Assembly: GCF_016135805.1 (NCBI RefSeq)
Contig: NZ_JADWOX010000001.1
Coordinates: 186,001 to 250,000, forward strand
Origin: Caulobacter hibisci
GTDB lineage: Bacteria; Pseudomonadota; Alphaproteobacteria; Caulobacterales; Caulobacteraceae
DNA: 64,000 bases
Direction: 5' to 3'
The notes beneath the pieces were generated by a model. It was not told the DNA's origin. It saw only the letters and a program-made list of their open reading frames with translations, and did not search any database. The position numbers and the translations under genes were made by a program. Positions 27,701-35,751 of the stretch are shown here, in pieces; position 1 is the first letter of the stretch; each line of letters begins with the position of its first letter.

Positions 27701-28178
27701 CCTCTACAAGCTGATGGCCTGCAAGGATGAGTACGAGGTCGCCCGCCTCTACACCGACGGCCGCTTCGCCCGGGAACTGGCCGGAACCTTCAAGGGGGGC
27801 AAGGCCAAGGTCTGGCTGTCGCCGCCGCTGATCGCCCCCAAGGGCAAGGACGGCAGGCCCAGGAAGATCGCCTTCGGCGGCTGGATGCTTGATTTCGCCT
27901 TCCCGGTGATCGCCCGGATGAAGGGCCTGCGCGGCGGCGCCTTCGACATCTTCGGCAAGACCGAGGAGCGGAAGATGGAGCGAGGCCTGATCGCCGACTA
28001 CGAGGTCACGCTCGACCGCCTGGCCGCCGGCCTGCGCCCCGAGAACAAGGCCCTGGCGATCAAGCTGGCCGAGGTCCCCTCCGAGATCCGCGGCTACGGC
28101 CACGTCAAGGAAGCCGCCGTGGAGAAGGCCAAGGCGACGGGGGGCAAGCTTTGGGAACAGTGGGGGACGCTCGCCTAG
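24732..28178 (+). CDS. indolepyruvate ferredoxin oxidoreductase, fused alpha and beta subunits
   Basis: 1148 residues, the usual length for the fused type. The N-terminal pyrimidine-binding part has SGYRGSPLGGLDQQ. TPP domain with CSGCPHNSSTKLPEGS and GIGCHYMAGF. A Cys-rich iron-sulfur segment follows near residue 640 (CEGCGDCSVKSNC... CNQDYSC... GFCPSF), and then the gamma/beta-type domain (TGVGGTGVTTVASILA). It decarboxylates arylpyruvates oxidatively to aryl-acetyl-CoA with ferredoxin. Divergent from an Lrp regulator. An IS element lies 15 bp downstream. Confidence 0.95.
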   Translation: MRHSEVTLDDKYVLEDGRAFITGVQALLRVLLDRKRLDRLAGLNTAGFMSGYRGSPLGGLDQQAARINKLLTAHDVVFKEGLNEDLAATAVWGSQQANLFPGATHDGVYGLWYGKAPGVDRTGDVFKHANFAGTFPTGGVLAVAGDDHACKSSTLPSQSEFAFQDFEIPVLSPADVQEVLDYGLLGIAMSRFSGLWTGLIALADTMDSGVTIDVSLDRHHAVIPDFAMPPGGLGIRLKDQPMEKERRLRLHKIPAALAFARANQIDRVVLGASHVRVGKARLGIVCQGQAYKDVLEAFSAMGVSLQEAADLGVSVYKVGMPWPLEPLGLRAFAAGLETLMVIEHKRALIEPQARAALYDLPAQARPRIIGKTDEKGHPLLSELGSLSVAEIALAIYDRLPEGSHMERARAYLNRVSAAGVAAVSLASDQARKPFFCSGCPHNSSTKLPEGSRALAGIGCHYMAGFNDPQTDLNTHMGGEGLTWVGAAPFTTEKHVFQNLGDGTYNHSGSLAIRAAVAAGANITYKLLFNDAVAMTGGQRAESGFTPAQITRQLASEGVTKTVIVVDDLKRYEGVTDLAPGVEIFPRSELMTVQERLRETSGTTVLLYDQTCATEKRRRRKRGTMAKATQRVFINPLVCEGCGDCSVKSNCVSVEPLDTAFGRKRKINQSSCNQDYSCVEGFCPSFITLEGAEKAGETAKPAPLSADSTPLPAFEDFHGVRRIIFTGVGGTGVTTVASILAMAAHIDGRAGSVVDMTGLAQKGGAVFSHVKIGELEDTIVGGRVPAASADVLIACDLLVAASPEALSLYAKDRTMAFGNSDFAPTADFVTSRDVRFDGGAMARRVKAATKAFDACPAQRLAEARFGDAIYANMIMVGFAWQRGVIPVSSRALYRAIKLNGVDADANLQAFELGRQIAFDPAMAGDKPTDVPTPQTEPLDVLVARRVEDLAAYQNAAYAARYAERIAKVRHAEFAVVGEGADLPLTRAAAVNLYKLMACKDEYEVARLYTDGRFARELAGTFKGGKAKVWLSPPLIAPKGKDGRPRKIAFGGWMLDFAFPVIARMKGLRGGAFDIFGKTEERKMERGLIADYEVTLDRLAAGLRPENKALAIKLAEVPSEIRGYGHVKEAAVEKAKATGGKLWEQWGTLA

Positions 28179-28203
28179 ACGTCGCGGACCCTAGGGTCCG
28201 GAC

Positions 28204-28743
28204 TCAATTGAGCCAGTAGGCGCAGAGGGCTGCGATGAGGGCGCCGGAGAGGTAGTTTCTGGCCAGCTTGTCGTAACGGGTGGCCACGCGTCGGAAGTCC
28301 TTGAGCCTGCACCACATGCGCTCGACGAGGTTTCGCTGCTTGTAGGCTTGGGCGTCGTAGGCGATTGGGACCTTGCGCGAGGTGGTGGAGGGTATGACCG
28401 CCTCGGCGCCTTGCTCGGCCAGCCGCTGGCGAAAGTGATTGGCGTCATAGGCCCTGTCGGCGAGCAGGCGACGGAATGGCCCGGCGGCTTGGATCAGGGC
28501 GTGGGCCATGCTGATGTCGTTGATGTTTCCGGCGCTGAGCAGCAACACCCGGGGCTTGCCGCGTTCGTCGACCAGGCCGTGGACCTTGGTGGTGCGACCG
28601 CCGCGTGAGCGGCCTATCGCCTGGGCGAAGGCCCCCCTTTTGCGCCGGCCGCCGAGCGGTGGGCCTTGATGTGGGTGGCGTCTATGGCCGCGCCGTCGAA
28701 AATGCCGTTGTGCCCAGTCAGGGCCTCGAACATCCGCAGCCAA
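28204..28743 (-). CDS. IS5-family transposase, orfB (C-terminal DDE part)
   Basis: The useful part begins after the slippery run (about 28635): GAFAQAIGRSRGGRTTKVHG, then LADRAYDANHFRQRL with the second catalytic Asp, and RNLVERMWCRLKDFRRVATR with the catalytic Glu. The codons before the shift point are only open frame. Together with orfA it gives a complete DDE transposase of about 255 residues. Confidence 0.88.
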   Translation of the reverse strand: MAADVRGPDWAQRHFRRRGHRRHPHQGPPLGGRRKRGAFAQAIGRSRGGRTTKVHGLVDERGKPRVLLLSAGNINDISMAHALIQAAGPFRRLLADRAYDANHFRQRLAEQGAEAVIPSTTSRKVPIAYDAQAYKQRNLVERMWCRLKDFRRVATRYDKLARNYLSGALIAALCAYWLN

Positions 28744-28970
28744 AGGCCCTGGCGGCTCCAGCGGTTGAAGCGGTTGTAGACCGTCGTGTAGGGGCCAAAC
28801 TCCGGCGGGCAGTCGCGCCAGCGCGCCCCGCTCTTGAGCATGTGGACGATCCCCGAGATCACCCTACGGTCGTCCACCCGGTGAGCGCCCTTTCGCCCGC
28901 GTGGCAGCAGCGGCTCGATCCGAGCCCACTCTTCATCGCTAAGCCACTGAACCTGCTTGGCCATCTTCAA
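28614..28970 (-). CDS. IS5-family transposase, orfA (N-terminal part)
   Basis: 118 residues: an N-terminal DNA-binding segment (WLSDEEWARIEPLLP), GRKGAHRVDDRRVISGI, and the first catalytic Asp in AAIDATHIKAHRSA. On the minus strand the frame crosses AAAAGGGGGG (28641-28632). A -1 slip there changes AKGGPS to AKGGAFAQ and continues into orfB. The element looks intact. Confidence 0.88.
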   Translation of the reverse strand: MKMAKQVQWLSDEEWARIEPLLPRGRKGAHRVDDRRVISGIVHMLKSGARWRDCPPEFGPYTTVYNRFNRWSRQGLWLRMFEALTGHNGIFDGAAIDATHIKAHRSAAGAKGGPSPRR

Positions 28971-29036
28971 GGCTCCCTTTCAGAAGCCTTGAATCAGCAA
29001 CACCGCTCCGTCGCTAGCGCTTATTGAGTACGGACC

Positions 29037-29861
29037 CTAGGGCTGCGCGGGCGGGCTCAAATGGCTGGCGTCGACCGCGCGGCGCAGCACCGGCCAGTTG
29101 AACCGCAGCAGTACGCGGCCGTGGGTCACCGGCGTCTTGTCGTCGGCCTCGGCCTTGGCCACGAACTGCTTGGCCAGCTGGTCCATGGCGTCCAGCTGTT
29201 CGGCGGTCGGCGCGCCGAACGCTTCGCAGCCATCCAGCTGACGGTCGGGGCGTGTCGAGCACAGCAGGCTGGTGACGTCCGGCCCGCCGTGGACCATCCG
29301 GACCTGGGGAGCGGTCTCCTCCAGGCTCGGCTGCTTTTCCCAGGTCAGGTCGTGGATGTCGCAGTGCTGGTCCGGCGCGGCCTTGGTGGCGCAGGGAACC
29401 TTCCCGTCGGCCTTCGGCGTGATCAGGTAGGGGCGCCCGCCTGCCCGATATTCCGGCGTGAGGGGCGGCCGCCCGTCGGGGGCTCCCCAGCTGATCGGCA
29501 GGGTCACGACCGCGCCGGCCAGCATGTCCGGAGTCATCTTGCGGACGTCGAAGCCGAATTTCGGCGTGACCTTCAGCGACGCCTTGCCGAAATCGGGCTC
29601 GGTCTCGGCCAAGATTACGCAGTCGGCGACACCGCCTTTCGGCGTGAGCAGGCATTCGAGCACCGCCGCGCCGCCTCGGCCGGCCTGCATGGCCTTGCTG
29701 GGAAACAGCGAGCCCATGTCCGCTCCGCTGGGCTTGCGGGTCCAGATCACGTCGGGGCCGCTCAGCCGATGATAGGCCGTCGGTTGCGCGAGGGCCGCAC
29801 CGGCGAGCAGGGCGCCAGACAGTCCCAGGACGACAATGGCGGGGCGACGTGAAGCGCTCAT
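29037..29861 (-). CDS. exported protein with TonB C-terminal-like domain
   Basis: 274 residues from ATG at 29861, with an N-terminal signal or anchor (AIVVLGLSGALLAGAALAQ). Residues 60-125 fit a TonB C-terminal domain: GAAVLECLLTPKGGVADC, FGKASLKVTP, then VTLPISW. The C-terminal 130 residues hold several Cys (LLCSTRPDRQLDGCEAFG) and match nothing I know. It lacks the long Pro-rich spanner of true TonB. The IS ends at the last base of its stop codon. Confidence 0.75.
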   Translation of the reverse strand: MSASRRPAIVVLGLSGALLAGAALAQPTAYHRLSGPDVIWTRKPSGADMGSLFPSKAMQAGRGGAAVLECLLTPKGGVADCVILAETEPDFGKASLKVTPKFGFDVRKMTPDMLAGAVVTLPISWGAPDGRPPLTPEYRAGGRPYLITPKADGKVPCATKAAPDQHCDIHDLTWEKQPSLEETAPQVRMVHGGPDVTSLLCSTRPDRQLDGCEAFGAPTAEQLDAMDQLAKQFVAKAEADDKTPVTHGRVLLRFNWPVLRRAVDASHLSPPAQP

Positions 29862-30010
29862 GACTCGGATCCTTGGACTGCGATCCACGGCTGAACATGC
29901 AACTGGCGCGCTGGCAATGGTCAAGCTATGCCGCTGGCGTGGATAGGCCACGCCTGGTGCAGGCATGGGCGCGACTGGCGCTCGACCGGGTTCGTGCTAG
30001 GCTTGCCGCC

Positions 30011-30103
30011 ATGAACAGGCCGGTTCGCAGCGCTTCGATGGTTTCGGTCAATCTTCCGGCCAGATACGAGGACATGGCGGACGCTCAGGACGATCAGGCT
30101 TGA
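30011..30103 (+). CDS. short ORF in antitoxin position (30 residues)
   Basis: Starts MNRPVRSASMVSVNLPARYE and overlaps the toxin start (TTGA). The segment MVSVNLPARYEDMADA has the flavour of the N-terminal strand of CopG/ParD-like antitoxins (short beta strand, then helix), but the toxin-binding C-terminus is absent. A -10-like GCTAGGC lies just upstream. Either a truncated antitoxin remnant or only a leader frame. Confidence 0.35.
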   Translation: MNRPVRSASMVSVNLPARYEDMADAQDDQA

Positions 30104-30387
30104 AGCCGGTTCGCTTGAGCGCACCGGCGGCAAGGGACATCAGCGCGATCGGCGACGATATCGCCGCCGACAAGCCGAGGGCAGCAGCAAGCTTCGTCGA
30201 CCACCTTATCCAACGTTGCCAGAGCCTGGCGAATGCGCCGGAGGGATACGGCCTGAAGCCGGCCTTTGGTTCGGGCGTTCGGGGCGTGACCATTCCGCTC
30301 TACCTCATCCCTTATCGCATCCGCGAGCGGGACATCCTCATCCTCGGCGTCCGGCACGGGGCGCGAAGGCCGGTGGCGTTTAAATGA
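30100..30387 (+). CDS. ParE/RelE-family toxin
   Basis: 95 residues, TTG start. ParE layout: LSAPAARDISAIGDDIAADK near the start (R-x-DL-x-x-I pattern), DHLIQRCQSLANAPEGYGLKP in the middle and IPYRIRERDILILGVRHGARRP at the end, as in the ParE/RelE fold. ParE toxins block DNA gyrase; RelE relatives cut mRNA on ribosomes. It overlaps the 30-codon frame upstream and the oxidoreductase downstream by four bases each. No full antitoxin gene is seen. Confidence 0.85.
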   Translation: MKPVRLSAPAARDISAIGDDIAADKPRAAASFVDHLIQRCQSLANAPEGYGLKPAFGSGVRGVTIPLYLIPYRIRERDILILGVRHGARRPVAFK

Positions 30388-31502
30388 CCGAGTTCGATTT
30401 CGACGCCGTCGTGGTGGGCGCGGGCGCGGTGGGGCTGGCCTGCGGCTACGCCCTGTCGCGGCGAGGCCTGGTGGTCGCGGTGCTGGAGGCCGAGGGGCAC
30501 ATCGGCCAGGGCGTGTCGTCGCGCAATTCCGAGGTGATCCACGGCGGGCTCTACTATCCGACCGGTTCGCTGAAAGCTCGCCTCTGCGTGCAAGGCCGGC
30601 GGCGGCTCTATGCGTTCCTCGACGCCCACAAGGTCGCCTACAAGAAGTGCGGCAAGCTGGTCGTGGCCACCAGCGACGACGAGATCGTCCGTCTCGACGC
30701 CATCTGGGACCAGGCCCTGGCCAATGACGTCGAGGGCATGGAGCGACTGTCGGGCGCACAGGCCCAGGCGCTTGAGCCCGGCCTCAACGCCCACGCGGCC
30801 CTGCTGTCGCCCGAGAGCGGCGTCTTCGCCAGCCACGACTACATGCTGGCCCTGCAAGGCGAGATCGAGGCCGCCGGCGGAGCGGTGGTGCTGGGAACGC
30901 CGTTCGAGGGCGCGACGCCTCTGGAGGGCGGCGGGTTCTCGGTGCGAGCCGGCGGCGCGGATCCGACCGCCCTGACGACCCGCCTGCTAGTCACGGCGCC
31001 CGGCTTATCGGCGCAGGGCGTAGCGGCGGCCATCGAGGGCTTTCCGGCCGATCAGATCCCAACCGCCCATTACGGCAAGGGCGTCTATTTCCGGCTGGCC
31101 GGCCGGGCGCCGTTCCAGCGCCTGATCTATCCCCCGCCGATCCACGGGGCGCTGGGCACCCACTACCGCAACGACATGGGCGGCCAGGCGGTGTTCGGTC
31201 CCGACCTGGAATACGTCCCGGCTCCCGACTATTCGGTCGATCCGGCGCGAGCGGAGGCCTTCGCGGCCTATATCCGCAAGTTCTGGCCGGGCCTGCCCGA
31301 CGGAGCCCTGACGCCCGACTACGCCGGCGTGCGGCCCAAGCTGCATGGACCCGACGAGCCGCAGCCCGACTTCCAGCTGCGCGGCGCCGAGACGCACGGC
31401 CTGCCCGGTCTCGTGGCCCTGTTCGGCATCGAGAGTCCGGGCCTGACCAGCAGCCTCGCCATCGGCGAAGCGGTGACAGACCTGCTTGTGTCGGCGGGCT
31501 GA
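30384..31502 (+). CDS. FAD-dependent oxidoreductase, LhgO/L-2-hydroxyglutarate oxidase-like
   Basis: 372 residues of the DAO fold. The N-terminal FAD site VVGAGAVGLACGYALSRRG is followed by SSRNSEVIHGGLYYPTGSLK and, near the C-terminus, DYAGVRPKLHGPDEP and LFGIESPGLTSSLAIG. These are the landmarks of L-2-hydroxyglutarate dehydrogenase-type enzymes, which oxidise L-2-hydroxyglutarate to 2-oxoglutarate and feed electrons to quinones. Length is slightly short. The start overlaps the toxin stop (ATGA). Confidence 0.88.
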   Translation: MTEFDFDAVVVGAGAVGLACGYALSRRGLVVAVLEAEGHIGQGVSSRNSEVIHGGLYYPTGSLKARLCVQGRRRLYAFLDAHKVAYKKCGKLVVATSDDEIVRLDAIWDQALANDVEGMERLSGAQAQALEPGLNAHAALLSPESGVFASHDYMLALQGEIEAAGGAVVLGTPFEGATPLEGGGFSVRAGGADPTALTTRLLVTAPGLSAQGVAAAIEGFPADQIPTAHYGKGVYFRLAGRAPFQRLIYPPPIHGALGTHYRNDMGGQAVFGPDLEYVPAPDYSVDPARAEAFAAYIRKFWPGLPDGALTPDYAGVRPKLHGPDEPQPDFQLRGAETHGLPGLVALFGIESPGLTSSLAIGEAVTDLLVSAG

Positions 31503-31554
31503 CACCAAACCCCGCCTCGCGCGTTAGCCGAAAGGCTGTTTCACGGAGAGGGCG

Positions 31555-31923
31555 ATGGTGGACGATTTCATCGAGAGGCTGACCTCGCGGCTGGTGCGCG
31601 GCGCGGGCTTGGTCATGGCCGCGGCGATCGCCGCTGTCTCGGGGGCCATGGCGGTGTTCGCCTTTCTGGCCTCGGTGGTCGGCACGGCCTGGGCCCACGC
31701 CATCGTCGCCGCCATCGCCGCGGCCGTGGTGGCGATCTGGGCCCTGGCCCAGTCCAACCAGCACGCCAAGTCGCGCAAGGCGCCGATCGAGGAGCGGGTG
31801 GCCGACATCATCCTGGCCCATCCGACCGCCTCGTTTCTGGCCGGCGTCGCGGCCGGGGCGCTGGTCAAGGGAAAGCCGTCCGAAGCCCGCAAGGCTTGGC
31901 GGGCCCGGCAAGACGTGGACTGA
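31555..31923 (+). CDS. small membrane protein, two to three helices
   Basis: 122 residues with a GAGAGGGCG-type ribosome site. Hydrophobic segments at about residues 15-35 and 40-65, then a basic loop (NQHAKSRKAPIEERV) and a weaker hydrophobic stretch AHPTASFLAGVAAGALVKG. The last motif resembles glycine-zipper membrane segments of stress-related proteins. I do not recognise a named family. Single gene, converging with the protease gene at 3 bp. Confidence 0.7.
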   Translation: MVDDFIERLTSRLVRGAGLVMAAAIAAVSGAMAVFAFLASVVGTAWAHAIVAAIAAAVVAIWALAQSNQHAKSRKAPIEERVADIILAHPTASFLAGVAAGALVKGKPSEARKAWRARQDVD

Positions 31924-31926
31924 GCC

Positions 31927-33069
31927 TCAGAGGTAGTCGGTCATCACGAACTCGGCCGTCACGGTCTCGCCGCCGCGCTTCAGCGTCACGGTGCTCGGCT
32001 GGCCGGCCGGACCGTTGAACAGGGCGATGGCCTCGCGCAGGTCGGCCACGTTCTGAACGACGTCGCCCGGACGCACGCCGGCCTTGGCCGCCGGGCTGCC
32101 GCCACCGACGGAATCGACCACGACCTTGCCGCCGTCGTTCGTCACCCACACCCCGGAGAGCGCATAGGTAGGCACGGTGGGGGCCTGGCTGTTGCGCCTC
32201 ACCCAGAGGGCGTCGCTGGACAGCGACCAGTTCATGGTCCGCAGGAACGGCAGGCCCAGCACGGCATGGGCGCGCTGGCCGGCTTGATCCATGTCGGGCG
32301 GACGCACGCACACCAGGACGTTCTCTTGCACGATCGGGCCCAGTTCGAGCCGCTTGGCCCGCACCATCCGCCCGCGGCTCTTACTCAGGCCGAGCACCCC
32401 GCCCGAAAACGATTGCGGCGAATAGGGCGTGGCGTCGTTCCATAGGCCCCGCTTGACGCCTTCCTCGTAGGGCATGGTCAGGACCAGCGGTCCGCCGGTG
32501 TCGAGGATCGCCTCCAGCGGCGCTCCGTTCAGCATCACCTGGCCGAAGATGCGCTTGGAGGCGTTGGCGCCTTCGAGCCGCAGTTCGGCGGGCGCGCGGA
32601 CATAGCCGTTCCGGTCCGGCGGCCCGTTGGGGAACAGTCGCCACTCGCCGGCGTCGAGGTCGAGCTCGCTGTCTCCCGTGGTCAGCAACCCCGCGGCCAA
32701 CGCCCCCTGGGCGCCCAGCCGCAGGCCTTCTATGCCGCCGAAGGCCACGATCTGCTGGCGCACGGCGCCGCCCATCACGACGTCCTTGGCCTCGTATATC
32801 GGCGAGGGCTTGCCGTTCAGCCACAGGGTCCGCACCTGGCGCAGCTTCAGCTCTTCGGCCAGCGACTCGCGGATCAGGCTGAAGGCGCCGCCGGTGTCGA
32901 TCGCGAAGGGGTAGGGGCCTTTGCCTCCGAGCGTCACGTCGATCAGGATCCGTTTGTCGTTCAGCGTGATCGGCGCGGCCACGACGCCGTCGGCCGCCAG
33001 GGCGCGGCCGGCGACACTCGCGAGGAACGGCGAGGAAAGCAGCGACAGAACGCGACGACGATTGAACAT
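31927..33069 (-). CDS. retropepsin-like aspartic protease with C-terminal PDZ domain
   Basis: 380 residues. The twin-arginine-like start MFNRRRVLSLL and AGRALA cleavage region suggest export. Two DTGG active-site motifs lie at about residues 58 (AIDTGGAFSLI) and 190 (ILDTGGPLVLT), so one chain carries both halves of an aspartic protease. ALSGVWVTNDGG begins a PDZ-like domain (SPAAKAGVRPGDVVQ). Periplasmic proteolysis is likely; target unknown. Confidence 0.88.
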   Translation of the reverse strand: MFNRRRVLSLLSSPFLASVAGRALAADGVVAAPITLNDKRILIDVTLGGKGPYPFAIDTGGAFSLIRESLAEELKLRQVRTLWLNGKPSPIYEAKDVVMGGAVRQQIVAFGGIEGLRLGAQGALAAGLLTTGDSELDLDAGEWRLFPNGPPDRNGYVRAPAELRLEGANASKRIFGQVMLNGAPLEAILDTGGPLVLTMPYEEGVKRGLWNDATPYSPQSFSGGVLGLSKSRGRMVRAKRLELGPIVQENVLVCVRPPDMDQAGQRAHAVLGLPFLRTMNWSLSSDALWVRRNSQAPTVPTYALSGVWVTNDGGKVVVDSVGGGSPAAKAGVRPGDVVQNVADLREAIALFNGPAGQPSTVTLKRGGETVTAEFVMTDYL

Positions 33070-33140
33070 CCCAGCCTCGCAGGTTGTGGCCGCATCGGTG
33101 CAGCCTGAGGTGGATTCGTCAATCGCGCCGCGATGAAGCT

Positions 33141-34385
33141 TCAGCCCTTGGGCGTGATCCGCAGCACCTTGCCGTCTTCCTCGTCGGTCACCGCCCAGAC
33201 GGCGCCGTCGGGGCCGACCACGACGTCGCGGATCCGCTCGCCGAACTCGGTCAGCAGGCGCTCCTCGCCGACCACCTTATCGCCGTCCAGCGTCAGGCGG
33301 GCGATGTGGTGCTCCTTCATCGAGCCGACCAGCAGACTGCCCTTCCAGGCAGGGAACAGGTCGGCGGTGTAGAAGGCCATGCCCGAGGGCGCGATCACCG
33401 GATCCCAGTAGTAGATCGGCTGCTCCAGGCCCTCCTTGGCGGTGATCCCGTCGCCGATCGGCTTGCCGGAATATTCCTCGCCATAGGTGATGGTCGGCCA
33501 GCCATAGTTCTTGCCGGCGCGCGGGATGTTCAGCTCGTCGCCGCCCTTGGCGCCGTGCTCGACGGTCCACAGCTCGCCGGTCTTGGGATTGATGGCGGCG
33601 GCCTGCAGGTTGCGGTGGCCGATCGACCAGATCTCGGGCTTGGCCCCGGTCTGGCCGGCGAAGGGGTTGCCCTCGGGGATCGAACCGTCCGGCTTGATGC
33701 GGATCACCTTGCCCAGGGTCCCGTCCAGGCGCTGGGCCTGGGCGCGGCCTTCGGGGATCGAGCGCTCGCCGGTGGTGACGAACAGGTTGCCGTCGCGGGC
33801 GAAGACCAGCCGGCCGCCGAAGTGCAGCGGCGAGGCCAGGGCCGGGGTCTGGCGCCAGATCACCTGGACGCTCTCGACCTTGGGCGTCGGGCCCGGGACC
33901 AGCTTGCCGCGAGCCACGCTCGTGCCGTTGCCGCCGTCACGCGGCTCGGCGTAGCTCCAATAGACGAGGCCGTTGTGGGCGTAGTGCGGATCGACCGCCA
34001 GGCCCAGCAGGCCGCCCTGACCGTTGGCGTCCACCGCCGGCAGGCCGGCGACGGCGGGCGACAGGGTCCCGTCCTTGGCCAGCAGGCGCAGACGGCCGGC
34101 GCGCTCGGTCACCAGGGGCGAGCCATCGGGCAGGAAGGCGATCGCCCACGGATGGTCCAGTCCCTTGGCCACGACCTGCACCTGGTAGGCGACGCCGGCG
34201 GCCTTCAGCGGCGCGCGGGTCTGGCCGGCGAAGGCGGGCTTCTGGTCGGGGGCGTTGGCGGCGCGGGTCTCGACCGGGCCACCGTCGGCGGTCACGGCCG
34301 GGGCGGCGCTGTCCTGGGCCTCGCCCGGGCCGCAGGCGGCGATGGCGAGAAGGGCGGAGGCGGCGAAGATCAGGGATGAACGCAT
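33141..34385 (-). CDS. PQQ-dependent sugar dehydrogenase-type lipoprotein (YliI-like)
   Basis: 414 residues from ATG at 34385. Lipobox AIAAC near residue 18, a linker to about residue 60, then a six-bladed propeller: [21 protein letters not shown] at the front, [35 protein letters not shown] and [14 protein letters not shown]. These are the soluble aldose sugar dehydrogenase (Asd/YliI) landmarks. Family enzymes oxidise aldoses in the periplasm with PQQ; no PQQ synthesis genes are in the window. Confidence 0.92.
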   Translation of the reverse strand: MRSSLIFAASALLAIAACGPGEAQDSAAPAVTADGGPVETRAANAPDQKPAFAGQTRAPLKAAGVAYQVQVVAKGLDHPWAIAFLPDGSPLVTERAGRLRLLAKDGTLSPAVAGLPAVDANGQGGLLGLAVDPHYAHNGLVYWSYAEPRDGGNGTSVARGKLVPGPTPKVESVQVIWRQTPALASPLHFGGRLVFARDGNLFVTTGERSIPEGRAQAQRLDGTLGKVIRIKPDGSIPEGNPFAGQTGAKPEIWSIGHRNLQAAAINPKTGELWTVEHGAKGGDELNIPRAGKNYGWPTITYGEEYSGKPIGDGITAKEGLEQPIYYWDPVIAPSGMAFYTADLFPAWKGSLLVGSMKEHHIARLTLDGDKVVGEERLLTEFGERIRDVVVGPDGAVWAVTDEEDGKVLRITPKG

Positions 34386-34533
34386 GGAGGGACCATAACC
34401 GCCTTTTCGCGAACTAGGCGAGGGGGCGGCGAGCGCGGGCGTCGCGGTTTTCGGCAGGCGCATTGACAGGACCGGCCGCGCGGGGAAGGGTCCGGCGCTT
34501 TCCGGGCCCCGCGCCCCAGTTTCGGAGCTCGCC

Positions 34534-35583
34534 TTGACCGCCATCCTGCACGCCATGCTGGGCAAGGGGCTGGGCGGACTGGAGCAGGTGTTCCTCGACT
34601 ACCAGCCGATCCTCGAGGCCTGGGCCGCCCGGCGCGGCGGCCTCTGCGCCGGCGTCGTGCGGGCCGGGGGCAAGGTGGCCGACAGTCAGGCCGGCCGCAG
34701 CCCGCCGCTGCTGTCCATGCCCGCCTATACCGACTGGGATCCCCTGACGCTCGGCGCGGCCCGTCGCATCGTGAAGGCCGTGAAGCCGGCCCTGATCCTC
34801 AGCCACGGCCAGCGGCCCGCGCGCCTGTTCCAGAAGGCCGCGCCGCGATCGACGCGATTGGCGATCTGCGTCCACAAGCCTGTCTTCGACATCGAGACCA
34901 CCCGCACCGACTATATCTGCGTCGGTCGCCATCTGGCCGAGCTGGCTATCGAGCGCGGCGTTCCGGCCGAACGCGTCCACTTTGTGCCCAACGCGGTGAA
35001 GATCCCGAAGGTGCTGGCCGAGCCCTTCGCGGCGCCTGGGCGTCCGCCGCGCATCGTCGCGGCCGGCCGCCTGCATCCCAAGAAGGGGTTCGATCTGCTG
35101 ATCGCCGCCGCCGCCCTGCTGCGCGACCGGGGCCTGGCCTTCGAGGTCGAGATCGCGGGGGAGGGCGACGAGCGCGTCAGGCTGGAAGGTCTGATCGCCG
35201 AGCACGGCCTTGGCGAGCGCGTGCGGCTGGTCGGCTGGCGCGATGCGCCCGCCTTCCTGGCTACCGGCGACGTCTTCGCCTTCCCCTCCTACCAGGAGGG
35301 ATTCCCGCTGGTGCTGCTGGAGGCCATGGCCGCCGGCCTGCCGGTCGCCGCCAGCGCCATTCCGGGGCCGGACGAGATGATCGTCGAGGGCGTCAGCGGC
35401 CGCCTGACGTCCCCGGGCGACGCGCTCGCCCTGGCGGACGCCCTGGCCGGCCTGATCGCCGATCCGCCCAGCGCGGTCGCCTTGGGCCAGAAGGCGCGCG
35501 CGGCGGTGCTCGCCGACTACGGTCCGGAAAGCCTGGCCAAGCGCCTCGGCGCGGTTGTGGATGAGATCGCAAACCGGGCTTGA
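34534..35583 (+). CDS. GT4-family glycosyltransferase
   Basis: 349 residues, TTG start with GGAG 8 bases upstream. GT-B fold: N-terminal [13 protein letters not shown], then [16 protein letters not shown] and the E-x7-E motif [19 protein letters not shown]. It differs from the GT4 at 4512 and is not its duplicate. Likely acts on a surface polysaccharide or glycolipid; donor and acceptor unknown. Followed by tRNA-Met, whose promoter overlaps its last codons. Confidence 0.9.
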   Translation: MTAILHAMLGKGLGGLEQVFLDYQPILEAWAARRGGLCAGVVRAGGKVADSQAGRSPPLLSMPAYTDWDPLTLGAARRIVKAVKPALILSHGQRPARLFQKAAPRSTRLAICVHKPVFDIETTRTDYICVGRHLAELAIERGVPAERVHFVPNAVKIPKVLAEPFAAPGRPPRIVAAGRLHPKKGFDLLIAAAALLRDRGLAFEVEIAGEGDERVRLEGLIAEHGLGERVRLVGWRDAPAFLATGDVFAFPSYQEGFPLVLLEAMAAGLPVAASAIPGPDEMIVEGVSGRLTSPGDALALADALAGLIADPPSAVALGQKARAAVLADYGPESLAKRLGAVVDEIANRA

Positions 35584-35609
35584 AGACCTCCCCGGTTTGC
35601 GCTTATAAG
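35580..35609 (+). promoter_or_regulatory. candidate promoter of tRNA-Met
   Basis: TTGAAG (35580-35585), 18 bp, TATAAG (35604-35609), about 16 bp before the mature tRNA 5' end. The -35 overlaps the stop of the upstream gene. Confidence 0.5.
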
Positions 35610-35625
35610 CCCGCTCCGCTTCGGC

Positions 35626-35702
35626 GGCTGGGTAGCTCAGATGGTTAGAGCGGTGGATTCATAACCCACAGGTCGGCGGTTCGATCCCGCCCCCAGCCAC
35701 CA
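35626..35702 (+). tRNA. tRNA-Met(CAU), elongator type
   Basis: 77 nt including encoded CCA. Acceptor stem GGCTGGG/CCCAGCC, anticodon loop TTCATAA, T loop TTCGATC. A paired first base (G1-C72) argues against an initiator. A tRNA-Ile2 with modified CAU anticodon cannot be fully excluded by eye. No att-like repeat or integrase is next to it. Confidence 0.93.
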
Positions 35703-35751
35703 CCTTCGCTTCGCGGGCGGATCAAATCCTGACAAATAAACAGCTTTTGCC

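Larger units (their letters stand above)
28194..29037 (-). mobile_element. IS5-family insertion sequence, 844 bp
   Basis: Both ends read inward as GGGTCCG(G/T)ACTCAAT, a near-perfect 15-bp terminal inverted repeat. Flanking TA (28192-28193 and 29038-29039) or CTAG repeats are candidate target duplications. Inside are two overlapping transposase frames joined by a slippery run at 28632-28641. Size and coding layout fit the IS427-type branch of IS5. It sits in the short gap between two converging genes and interrupts neither. Confidence 0.9.

Noticed and set aside
25335..28103. Open frame of about 920 codons antisense to the indolepyruvate oxidoreductase gene
   Set aside because: Same antisense artefact; the product is low-complexity and has no ribosome site.
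29873..30010. N-terminal extension of the antitoxin-position ORF to 76 codons
   Set aside because: The added residues have no domain-like pattern and no ribosome site; a -10-like element lies within it.
35626..35702. tRNA-Met as attachment site of an island spanning the Tad and LuxI/LuxR genes
   Set aside because: No integrase, no direct repeat of the tRNA 3' end, and base composition does not change at the tRNA.
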